64,000 bases of DNA. It comes from Actinomycetota bacterium. Lineage in GTDB: Bacteria; Actinomycetota; Actinomycetes; Nanopelagicales; Nanopelagicaceae. The first letter of the stretch is position 1; the number at the start of each line of letters is the position of its first letter. Both the position numbers and the translations under genes were made by a program. Below, piece by piece: positions 44,209 to 53,051 of the stretch. The notes below the pieces were generated by a model. The model ran no database searches. It saw only the letters and a list, made by a program, of their open reading frames with translations, and was not told the DNA's origin. The stretch spans positions 1 through 64,000 of the forward strand of contig VGAE01000005.1 in assembly GCA_016870975.1 (NCBI GenBank), written 5' to 3'.

Positions 44209-45081
44209 ATGACACGTGAAGTTGTAATCATCACTGGAATGAGTGGCGCGGGCCGCTCAACGGTGGCTCACTCCCTGGAAGATTCTGGTTGGTACGTAAT
44301 AGATAATCTTCCTCCTCAACTTCTTACTTCCGTAATCAAAATGACGGAGCACACCGAAGATTCCATCGCAGTCGTCATTGACGTTCGCGGAAGGCAATTT
44401 TTTGGCGATCTAAATAGATCGCTTGCTGATGTTGTCGAAATTGGAGTCTCTAGAAAAATCATCTTTGTCGATGCATCTGATGAGGTATTGATAAGAAGGT
44501 TTGAATCTTCCAGAAGGCCACATCCGCTGCAGCGCAACGACAGAATTTTGGATGGAATTGATAGGGAGCGCGCGAAATTGAACGAACTTCGCGCCAGAGC
44601 AGACTTAGTTGTAGACACCTCACAATTTAATATTCACCAATTGGAACGGAAAATAAATGAACTATTCCAGAGTGGCTCATTAGCTGCTCTCAAGGTAAAC
44701 ACCCTTTCGTTCGGATATAAATTTGGAGTTCCAGCCGATGCCGATTTAGTTATGGACTGCAGGTTTATTCCCAACCCGCATTGGCAAGCAGAACTAAGAC
44801 CGAAAAATGGGTTGGATAAAGAAGTTAGTTCTGCCGTTTTGAGCGCAGCCCAAGTTCCTGAATTCCTCGACCGATATGTTTCCATGTTTGAAAGTGTTGC
44901 AGCTGGATATTTGCGTGAAGGTAAGAAATTCATAACGCTGGCAATTGGCTGCACCGGCGGCAAACATCGCAGCGTTGCAATTGCCGAAGAGTTAGCGAGG
45001 AGATTGAACGGCAAATCACTTACAAGCGATTTCGATATTTCAGCCCACGCAATTCATAGAGATCTAGGCAGGGAACGTTGA
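44209..45081 (+). CDS. rapZ: RapZ/YvcJ family nucleotide-binding protein
   Basis: A 290-residue P-loop protein. The Walker A is GMSGAGRSTVAHSLED at about 7-22, followed by YVIDNLPPQLL, VIDVRGRQFF, RRPHPL and the C-terminal IGCTGGKHRSVAIAEEL. In E. coli RapZ is an RNase adaptor for the GlmZ small RNA; in Gram-positives the family binds nucleotides and its role is unclear. The rapZ-yvcK-whiA trio is conserved in actinobacteria and firmicutes. The gene overlaps the next one by 4 nt (TTGA). Confidence 0.92.
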   Translation: MTREVVIITGMSGAGRSTVAHSLEDSGWYVIDNLPPQLLTSVIKMTEHTEDSIAVVIDVRGRQFFGDLNRSLADVVEIGVSRKIIFVDASDEVLIRRFESSRRPHPLQRNDRILDGIDRERAKLNELRARADLVVDTSQFNIHQLERKINELFQSGSLAALKVNTLSFGYKFGVPADADLVMDCRFIPNPHWQAELRPKNGLDKEVSSAVLSAAQVPEFLDRYVSMFESVAAGYLREGKKFITLAIGCTGGKHRSVAIAEELARRLNGKSLTSDFDISAHAIHRDLGRER

Positions 45082-45758
45082 TTGCAGGGTCAAAAATCGT
45101 CGCATTTGGCGGAGGCCATGCCCTGGGAAACCCTCCCTTGGCTGCATTATGGGATAGAGATCAGGACCCAATCGCAGGCCTTGATTGTGTGGGGCAATTG
45201 TTAAAAGTGGTAGGTCGCGTCCTTCCGATGTCGCGAGAACCTCTAGAAATTCAGGGCAGGCTCCGTACCTGGGAGGGAGCTCAGGTAGTTCGCGGCCAGA
45301 AAGAGGTGGCCCTTGCCAGGGGCGAGCTCGAAGAACTAACTCTCATTCCCGAGAATGCAAAACCAACTGAAGAAGGATTAAGAGCGATTGCTGATGCAGA
45401 TTTTTTGACGATCTGTCCAGGGTCTTGGTTTTCAAGTGTGATGCCACATTTAATAATAGCGCCCCAGCGAAAGGCGATCTGCGAATTAAAAGCTCGCAAA
45501 ATTTTGATTCTTAATTGGCCTGCTAATGTCACGAATCCCCCCGAAGAGCTGGGTGACACTGGGGCAGCCAATCATCTTGAAGTTATTCGCACTTTTGCAC
45601 CTGATTTCAAATGTGATTTTGCTATCGCGGATCAGATAATCACGGGCGGTGAACTCATTTCAAGCCAGATAGCCAGAAATTCCGGGAGTGATCAGCATGA
45701 TTCGAAAAAATTAGCTCTCTGTTCTCGAGAAATTATGAGCGCCGAAGTGATTAGATAA
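45078..45758 (+). CDS. Shortened YvcK/CofD-family protein (CuvA-like)
   Basis: It sits in the yvcK slot between rapZ and whiA and is homologous to YvcK/CuvA, a UDP-sugar-binding protein that supports growth on gluconeogenic carbon and cell-wall synthesis. It has only 226 residues; family members are about 310-340 or more. The N-terminal strand IVAFGGGH (7-14) runs directly into [10 protein letters not shown] (15-24), which matches the later GHxxGNLxLAAL motif. The intervening block with DDGGSSGRLR and PPGDxR is gone. Downstream KVVGRVLPM and [14 protein letters not shown] are intact, and the frame is open. It is either a reduced but functional variant or a decaying gene. Confidence 0.82.
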   Translation: MIAGSKIVAFGGGHALGNPPLAALWDRDQDPIAGLDCVGQLLKVVGRVLPMSREPLEIQGRLRTWEGAQVVRGQKEVALARGELEELTLIPENAKPTEEGLRAIADADFLTICPGSWFSSVMPHLIIAPQRKAICELKARKILILNWPANVTNPPEELGDTGAANHLEVIRTFAPDFKCDFAIADQIITGGELISSQIARNSGSDQHDSKKLALCSREIMSAEVIR

Positions 45759-45763
45759 CCCTC

Positions 45764-46741
45764 ATGGCAATGACTGCTTCTGTTAAGGATGAGTTAAGTC
45801 GTCTCTCGGTCTCTAAACCATGCTGCCGGAAAGCTGAGGTCTCTTCAATATTGCGCTTCGCGGGTGGACTCCATCTCACCGCCGGAAAGATCATGGTTGA
45901 AATAGAACTTGATACTGCTCAGGCTGCTCGCAGAATTCGAAAAGATATTGGCGATATTTATGGTCACGAGTCAGACCTCGCAGTAATAAGCGCAGGGGGA
46001 TTACGAAAAGGAAGTCGCTATTTAGTAAGAGTTACTAAAGATGGAGATGCCCTAGCGAGACAGACTGGTTTGGTTGATTCAAATTCGAGGCCAGTTCGTG
46101 GTCTACCACCGCAAGTTGTTTCAGCGGGTGTATGCGATGCGGAAGCTGCATGGCGTGGCGCATTTCTGGCTCATGGTTCATTAACTGAGCCTGGGAGATC
46201 TTCGGCGCTAGAGATAACTTGTCCAGGCCCGGAGGCAGCGTTGGCATTAGTCGGCGCAGCGCGTCGACTTGGAATAACTGCAAAGGCACGAGAAGTCCGT
46301 GGCGTAGATCGAGTTGTAATCAGAGATGGCGATGCAATTGGAGTTTTTTTGACAAGGTTGGGCGCGCACGAAAGTGTGATGGCTTGGGAAGAACGTAGGA
46401 TGAGAAGAGAGGTAAGAGCCACTGCAAATCGATTAGCGAATTTCGATGATGCGAATTTGCGGAGATCTGCCCGAGCAGCAGTCGCGGCTTCAGCACGGGT
46501 ACAGCGCGCTCTAGAAATTTTAGGAGAGGAAATTCCAGGTCACTTACGTGAAGCGGGCGAGCTTCGAATCAATCATGGACAAGCGAGTTTAGAAGAGTTG
46601 GGTTCTTTGGCATCGCCGCCGATGACGAAAGATGCGATCGCCGGAAGAATACGTCGACTGCTTGCGATGGCAGATAAGCGAGCTTCCGAGTTAGGCATTC
46701 CGGATACCGAGGCTGGTCTCACACCTGATCTGCTTGGCTAA
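45764..46741 (+). CDS. whiA: WhiA family DNA-binding regulator
   Basis: A 325-residue protein with an N-terminal LAGLIDADG-like fold ([36 protein letters not shown]) and a C-terminal helix-turn-helix ([20 protein letters not shown], then [12 protein letters not shown]). In Streptomyces WhiA activates sporulation and division genes such as ftsZ and ftsW; in non-sporulating bacteria it affects division and chromosome segregation. ATG 45764 lies 5 nt after the yvcK-like gene; ATG 45770 is also possible. Confidence 0.95.
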   Translation: MAMTASVKDELSRLSVSKPCCRKAEVSSILRFAGGLHLTAGKIMVEIELDTAQAARRIRKDIGDIYGHESDLAVISAGGLRKGSRYLVRVTKDGDALARQTGLVDSNSRPVRGLPPQVVSAGVCDAEAAWRGAFLAHGSLTEPGRSSALEITCPGPEAALALVGAARRLGITAKAREVRGVDRVVIRDGDAIGVFLTRLGAHESVMAWEERRMRREVRATANRLANFDDANLRRSARAAVAASARVQRALEILGEEIPGHLREAGELRINHGQASLEELGSLASPPMTKDAIAGRIRRLLAMADKRASELGIPDTEAGLTPDLLG

Positions 46742-46748
46742 TTACACA

Positions 46749-47840
<1,092 letters not shown>

Positions 47841-47844
47841 CGCA

Positions 47845-49032
47845 TTGCTCTCTGAATTCACCCCAAATCAGGTCGCCGGAAAAAGAGTATTTCTTCGCTG
47901 TGATTTAAATGTTCCATTAGAAGGTGATCGAATTACCGATGATGGTCGAATTAGAGCATCGCTACCAACGATCAATTCGTTACTTTCAGCAGGTTGCGCA
48001 ATCGTGATTTGTGCACACCTAGGTCGACCTAAAGGGGAAGTAAAAAAGGAACTCTCTCTCGCTCCAGTTGCAATTCGCTTGAGTGAATTAATCGGAAAGC
48101 CAGTAAAATTTTTAACAGAATCGATCGGAGCACTCGCCGAAAAAGCTGTGCTTTCTACGGGCGCGGGTGAGATTACGCTTCTTGAAAATATTCGATTCAA
48201 TCCCGCTGAAACATCAAAGGATGAGAGCGAGAGAATAGTGTTGGCTCGAGAGCTGGTTAAAGGTGTGGATTTCTATGTTGGTGATGGCTTCGGCACTGTT
48301 CATAGAAAGCATGCTTCGGTATACGAGCTTGCAAAGTTACTTCCACATGCCGCTGGAAAACTTGTGGCCGCTGAAGTTCAGGTATTGCAGCAATTAATGG
48401 AAAGTCCACAATCACCTTATATGGTGGTTCTGGGTGGCGCTAAAGTTTCTGAAAAGATTGCTGTAATCAAGAATTTGATCACAAGAGTTGATCGCTTAGC
48501 TATTGGTGGCGGGATGGTTTTCACATTTCTAGCAGCTAAAGGGTTTTCCGTTGGCAAATCCTTACTGGAATCAGATTCTGTGGAGCTTGTCAAAGAGATT
48601 CTTACCATCGCAGAATCTCGCGGAGTCGACGTTATGCTTCCGACAGATATTCTTGGCGCTCCAACGTTTTCAGACCAAGCGGCACAGCGATTTCATGTTG
48701 ACTCGATTCCTGCCGAAATAATGGGATTAGATATTGGCCCAGATAGCGCGAGAGAATTCTCTGAAGCTATTTCCTCATCTGACACAGTTTTCTGGAATGG
48801 ACCTATGGGCGTTTTTGAATTTTCCCACTTTGCTAGCGGAACAAAGACTGTCGCTCAAGCTCTCACTGAAGTAAAAGGACTTTCAGTTGTTGGCGGCGGC
48901 GACACTGCAGCCGCAATTCGAGCACTAGGTTTTCAAGATTCTCAATTTGGCTACGTCTCGACTGGCGGCGGCGCCTCTCTCGAGTATCTTGAGGGCAAGA
49001 CTCTCCCAGGCCTAGAAGCATTGAGCAGTTAG
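47845..49032 (+). CDS. pgk: Phosphoglycerate kinase
   Basis: Transfers phosphate from 1,3-bisphosphoglycerate to ADP. The 395-residue protein has KRVFLRCDLNVPLEGDRITD, ICAHLGRPKG, the substrate loop FGTVHRKHASVYELA, and GGGDTAAAIRALG near the C-terminus. No ATG or GTG fits. TTG 47845, 4 nt after the gap stop, gives the family length; TTG 47824, inside gap, would add 7 residues. It lies between gap and tpiA, with 9 nt to the tpiA GTG. Confidence 0.93.
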   Translation: MLSEFTPNQVAGKRVFLRCDLNVPLEGDRITDDGRIRASLPTINSLLSAGCAIVICAHLGRPKGEVKKELSLAPVAIRLSELIGKPVKFLTESIGALAEKAVLSTGAGEITLLENIRFNPAETSKDESERIVLARELVKGVDFYVGDGFGTVHRKHASVYELAKLLPHAAGKLVAAEVQVLQQLMESPQSPYMVVLGGAKVSEKIAVIKNLITRVDRLAIGGGMVFTFLAAKGFSVGKSLLESDSVELVKEILTIAESRGVDVMLPTDILGAPTFSDQAAQRFHVDSIPAEIMGLDIGPDSAREFSEAISSSDTVFWNGPMGVFEFSHFASGTKTVAQALTEVKGLSVVGGGDTAAAIRALGFQDSQFGYVSTGGGASLEYLEGKTLPGLEALSS

Positions 49033-49041
49033 GAAAATGAA

Positions 49042-49815
49042 GTGCGCCGCCCATTAATTGCAGGTAATTGGAAAATGAACTTAAATCATCTCGAAGCAAT
49101 TGCGGTAATTCAGAAGCTTGCTTACTCACTCGACGAACGAGACTTTGATGCGGTGGATGTAGCGATATTCCCGCCCTTTACCGATCTTCGATCGGTGCAG
49201 ACTTTAGTAGATGGCGATCGGTTGCGAATTGCTTATGGCGCACAGGATGTATCTCCGGAAAAATCGGGAGCTTTTACTGGTGATATTTCAGCAAGCATGT
49301 TGAAAAAACTCGATTGCACCTATGTGATTGTTGGTCATTCAGAGCGCCGTGCCATACATGGCGAAAATTATGAAATCCTCAATAAGAAATTGCGAGCAGT
49401 TCTCAATAGCGAGATGCGTCCAATATTTTGTATCGGCGAAGCACTGGAGATTCGAGAGAGCGGTCAAGATGTCAGCTATGTGATCGACCAACTAAAGAAT
49501 GGAATGAAAGGGTTACATAAACCTGATTTAAAGAAAATAATCTTTGCATATGAGCCAGTTTGGGCAATTGGAACAGGTAAGACCGCGACTCCAGAAGATG
49601 CGCAAGAAGTCTGTGGCGCTATCCGTAAGGAATTGATCAAGATTGGAAGTGAAGAAATTTCACAGAATGCGCAAATTCTCTACGGCGGCTCAGTAAAGTC
49701 AGCGAACATAGTTGAAATCATGAAGCAAGAGGATATTGACGGCGCTCTCGTCGGAGGCGCCAGCTTGGAGCCGGAAGAATTTGCCCGAATCTGTAAGTTC
49801 CATCGGGTTATATAA
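49042..49815 (+). CDS. tpiA: Triosephosphate isomerase
   Basis: Interconverts dihydroxyacetone phosphate and glyceraldehyde-3-phosphate. The 257-residue TIM barrel has AGNWKMN with the catalytic Lys near residue 11, IVGHSERR with the catalytic His, FAYEPVWAIGTGKTATPE with the catalytic Glu, and LYGGSVKSAN with the phosphate-binding loop. GTG 49042 is preceded by AGGA. It completes the lower-glycolysis run with gap and pgk. Confidence 0.96.
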   Translation: MRRPLIAGNWKMNLNHLEAIAVIQKLAYSLDERDFDAVDVAIFPPFTDLRSVQTLVDGDRLRIAYGAQDVSPEKSGAFTGDISASMLKKLDCTYVIVGHSERRAIHGENYEILNKKLRAVLNSEMRPIFCIGEALEIRESGQDVSYVIDQLKNGMKGLHKPDLKKIIFAYEPVWAIGTGKTATPEDAQEVCGAIRKELIKIGSEEISQNAQILYGGSVKSANIVEIMKQEDIDGALVGGASLEPEEFARICKFHRVI

Positions 49816-49859
49816 GAACTCGGAGGCGGTAAGATAGCGACCTAAAGGGAGGCACCAAA

Positions 49860-50087
49860 TTGGCTTTAGCACTTTCAATTCTGCTTGTAATAACCAGCAT
49901 ATTGATGGTCCTCCTGGTCTTACTTCACAAAGGTAAGGGAAGTGGGCTATCGGATTTGTTCGGAGGTGGACTCTCGTCAACATATGGCGGCTCATCTGTT
50001 GTGGAGAAGAACCTTGATCGAATAACTGTCGTCGTAGGTGGGCTCTGGTTCGCCTCTGTTATTGCACTCGGTTTAGTTTTAAAATAA
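49860..50087 (+). CDS. secG: Protein translocase subunit SecG
   Basis: A small integral subunit of the SecYEG channel. The 75-residue protein has two membrane spans (about 4-22 and 55-73) flanking the conserved loop HKGKGSGLSDLFGGG. It begins with TTG 49860 behind a strong Shine-Dalgarno (GGGAGG). Its place after tpiA is the conserved one in many bacteria. Confidence 0.93.
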   Translation: MALALSILLVITSILMVLLVLLHKGKGSGLSDLFGGGLSSTYGGSSVVEKNLDRITVVVGGLWFASVIALGLVLK

Positions 50088-50122
50088 TTTTGATTGAGAG
50101 AACTAAGGAGTAGGGGAGAGAT

Positions 50123-50470
50123 ATGGCTGGAGGAAGCGCAATCCGAGGTTCGCGCGTTGGCGCTGGCCCAATGGGCGAGGCAGAACGCGGCGAGGCAATC
50201 GCTCGATTTCGAATCTCCTATTGGTGTTTAAATGACCATGAAACTAAGCCTTCTTTTGCAGATGATGGCACAGTAGCCATCCCGGAGGAATGGGATTGCC
50301 CGAGATGTGGTTTTCCGGCAGGACGCGATAAGAACAATCCACCGTCACCGCTAAAAAATGAGCCATATAAGACCCATTTGGCTTATGTAAAAGAGCGACG
50401 GACCGAAGCGGAAGCAAAGAAAATTCTCGAAGCAGCTCTCAAGAAATTGCGGGCCGACGAAGAAGATTAA
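50123..50470 (+). CDS. rbpA: RNA polymerase-binding protein RbpA
   Basis: Actinobacteria-specific transcription factor that binds group 1 and 2 sigma factors and stabilises the open complex. The 115-residue protein starts MAGGSAIRGSRVGAGPMGE (the N-terminal tail and RbpA core linker). It has a core domain with CxxxH and CPRC pairs (YWCLNDHETKPSF; WDCPRCGFPAG), then the C-terminal sigma-interaction helices (KTHLAYVKERRTEAEAKKIL). A GGGGAGAG ribosome-binding site precedes the ATG. It overlaps convergent pgi by 3 nt at the stop codons. Confidence 0.96.
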   Translation: MAGGSAIRGSRVGAGPMGEAERGEAIARFRISYWCLNDHETKPSFADDGTVAIPEEWDCPRCGFPAGRDKNNPPSPLKNEPYKTHLAYVKERRTEAEAKKILEAALKKLRADEED

Positions 50471-51960
50471 TTCTGTAGCGACTGAGCTGCAGCTAAAAGA
50501 CGTTTGATACCTCGCTCGCGTTCTTTAAGGTGGACTCTGAAAATAGGTAGTTTTCGTGATGCAATAGCTTCGTAATCTCCAGCTGCCTGGGCCGAAATTA
50601 ACTTAGCGAAGTTATAACTTTCACCCGGTATATCAAGATCGGAATTCTGTTGCGCAGTAATCTGAAGAAAAAGTCCAGTTGCCGGTCCGCCCTTATGAAA
50701 TTGCCCAGTTGAATGTAGAAAGCGCGGGCCCCAACCAAATGTGACTGCTTTATCAGTACGAACAGATAGAAGATCTCTAAGTGAGCTAATTTGATTAGAG
50801 TTTCGATTCAAGTAAGCCATCACAGCTATATATCCACATTGTATTTCTAGAAACCTTTCCAAAAATTCTTCAAGCGAAGTAGCGGATATATTTCCGTATA
50901 GTTTTAGATCATTATCCTCAAAAATCAGGGGAGGATCAGTTGCTTCGCGCTTCAAAATAGCGCTCGTGCGTTCCTTAGACTCGGCGACATTTGGCTGGTT
51001 AAAAGGGTCGACCTTTAACAAGTAGCAAAGAAGAGCGGTGGTCCATTCCCAAAAAATGAATTGGGCGCCAAGAGGACCATGTACAGACTTCATATCCGAT
51101 TCTGAAAAGGTTATAGCGTTATCGTGCTTACGACTCACTATAACTGGCAAAACACCACGTCCGTCTTTCCCAGTGGATTCACCGATCAATTGCTCGATCC
51201 AATCGCCCAGTCCAGAGATTGAATCTGAATCACAGAATTCCGGAAATGGAGAGCCGGCGAGCGAAGCGGCTACCGTGATTGGCTCCGAATTTGGAAGTGC
51301 AAAGCTCTTTGCCGCAACTTCAGCGTCATCTAGAAGTTCCGATACATCAATTCCTAATAGCGCTGCCGGAACCAGTCCAAATGCACTGAGAGCGCTAAAT
51401 CTGCCTCCAACTTTAGGGTTGGCGAGGACAACTCTTACACCAAGTGAATTTCCGTGAGATGCGAGCGCGCTCCCCGGATCGGTAACAAATATGAAGTGTT
51501 CTCTTGGATCCCCTCCCAATTTCTCGATCTCCCTTTGAAAAAAGGCTAATTGCGATTTAGTTTCTATTGTTGTTCCGGACTTACTCGATACGATGATGCA
51601 AGTTCTAGCTAGCCCATCGCTTAGAACTTCAGAAATTTGTTCGGGATCTGTCGAATCGAGTACTTCAAGTTTCTTTGAATAATGTGCTGCGATAACTTCT
51701 GGCGCTAGGGAAGAGCCTCCCATTCCACAGAGAATAAAGCGCTCATGACCCAGTTCACGGGACCAAGCAGATAGCGAATCTAACTCGGGGAGAAGTTGGC
51801 GGGAGGTTATCGGTAGGTCAACCCAATCGAGACGATCTGCCGCCTCATTTTCTGCTCGCTCGCCCCAGATAGTTTTGTCTTTCAGAGCCAATCTACGTGC
51901 AATTGGATTGAGGATCTCTCGGAAATTTGGATTCTGATCAAAGCCACGAGAATAAATCAA
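50467..51960 (-). CDS. pgi: Glucose-6-phosphate isomerase (divergent, SIS-domain type)
   Basis: Interconverts glucose-6-phosphate and fructose-6-phosphate. The 497-residue protein has two SIS-type sugar-phosphate domains: FILCGMGGSSLAPEVIA with IVSSKSGTTIET, then VGGRFSALSAFGLVP with a second half ending in FGWGPRFLHSTGQFHKGGP. It resembles the isomerase half of the fused transaldolase-isomerase found in some actinobacteria more than E. coli Pgi; here transaldolase is a separate adjacent gene. The ATG overlaps the tal stop (ATGA). It is the last gene of the ctaA-tkt-tal-pgi run. Confidence 0.88.
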   Translation of the reverse strand: MIYSRGFDQNPNFREILNPIARRLALKDKTIWGERAENEAADRLDWVDLPITSRQLLPELDSLSAWSRELGHERFILCGMGGSSLAPEVIAAHYSKKLEVLDSTDPEQISEVLSDGLARTCIIVSSKSGTTIETKSQLAFFQREIEKLGGDPREHFIFVTDPGSALASHGNSLGVRVVLANPKVGGRFSALSAFGLVPAALLGIDVSELLDDAEVAAKSFALPNSEPITVAASLAGSPFPEFCDSDSISGLGDWIEQLIGESTGKDGRGVLPVIVSRKHDNAITFSESDMKSVHGPLGAQFIFWEWTTALLCYLLKVDPFNQPNVAESKERTSAILKREATDPPLIFEDNDLKLYGNISATSLEEFLERFLEIQCGYIAVMAYLNRNSNQISSLRDLLSVRTDKAVTFGWGPRFLHSTGQFHKGGPATGLFLQITAQQNSDLDIPGESYNFAKLISAQAAGDYEAIASRKLPIFRVHLKERERGIKRLLAAAQSLQN

Positions 51961-53051
51961 TGGCCAACCTTTTCAACAGCAGATATGAGACTGAGCCATG
52001 GCTTGATGAATTTATCAATCCCTTCTTCCTCGAGCTTGTCAGCGACCTTCTCAATGTCGATGCCAACCTTGCCGAGGTTAGAGAGGATTTCTTCTGACTC
52101 AAAGTAATTCGAGGTAATCGTGTTGCCCTTGAAAGTCTGCGATGCTGTCGCGGCCTCTAGCGTTGCTTCAGGCATTGTGTTAACAGTATGCGGCGCAATC
52201 AATTCATTTACATACATGGCAGGGTCGTAATTCGGGTCCTTAACCCCAGTGGAGGCCCAGAGTGGTCGTTGTAAGGCGGCACCATTTCTTTCCAACTCTC
52301 TCCAAATAGGCGAATTTCGAATATCACTGAAATGTTGGTATGCCAGTCGGGCATTAGCAATTGCGCTTTTGCCGAGCATCGCCTCTGATTTGAGCGCTTT
52401 GAGTTGTGGATCAATCTCCGTGTCAACGCGACTTACAAAAAAAGAAGCTACCGAGTGGATTCCTGAAGTGGGCAAGCCTGAAGTTGCGCGATCCGTAAGG
52501 CCAGAAATGTATGACTCTAGAACTTCTTTGTATCTCGAGACCGAGAAGATAATTGTGACGTTGACACTAATTCCTTCTCCTATAAGCTGGCGGATAGCTG
52601 GCAGGCCTTCCTTTGTTGCTGGAATCTTAATCAATAGATTTGGCATATCTACTTTATTCCAAAGCGCGCGAGCCTGTTTAACTGTGCTGGCAGTATCTCT
52701 TGCGAATCGAGGATCGACTTCGATGCTTACTCGACCATCTACACCCTCACTCATTTCATAAGTTTTTCGGAACAACTCGCAAGCATTCTTAACGTCGCTG
52801 CATGTTAGCTGGGTAATTATTTCTTCTGTATCCAAACCAGCTTTGCGAAATCTAATAATATCCTCTCTGTAGAGGGCCGAACCCGAGATTGAACTTGAGA
52901 AAATTGCGGGGTTCGTCGTCACACCTACTACATGACTTTTCGAAATAAGATCAGATAGATGCCTAGCTCGACCTCCCGTAACGAGACGTTCTCGAGATAG
53001 ATCATCGAGCCAGATAGACACTCCGGCATTTGAAATTTTCGAAAGGGACAT
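51957..53051 (-). CDS. tal: Transaldolase
   Basis: Moves a dihydroxyacetone unit between sugar phosphates in the non-oxidative pentose phosphate branch. The 364-residue protein has GVSIWLDDLSRERL and VGVTTNPAIFSSSISGS at the N-terminus. The Schiff-base lysine is in NLLIKIPATKEG, followed by ISVNVTIIFSVSRY and WASTGVKDPNYDPAMYV. ATG 53051 overlaps the tkt stop by one base; a GTG one codon earlier is possible. It is the long actinobacterial/cyanobacterial transaldolase form. Confidence 0.95.
   Translation of the reverse strand: MSLSKISNAGVSIWLDDLSRERLVTGGRARHLSDLISKSHVVGVTTNPAIFSSSISGSALYREDIIRFRKAGLDTEEIITQLTCSDVKNACELFRKTYEMSEGVDGRVSIEVDPRFARDTASTVKQARALWNKVDMPNLLIKIPATKEGLPAIRQLIGEGISVNVTIIFSVSRYKEVLESYISGLTDRATSGLPTSGIHSVASFFVSRVDTEIDPQLKALKSEAMLGKSAIANARLAYQHFSDIRNSPIWRELERNGAALQRPLWASTGVKDPNYDPAMYVNELIAPHTVNTMPEATLEAATASQTFKGNTITSNYFESEEILSNLGKVGIDIEKVADKLEEEGIDKFIKPWLSLISAVEKVGH

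Noticed and set aside
52249-52761. 170-codon plus-strand frame inside tal
   Set aside because: Antisense to a conserved gene, no family resemblance.
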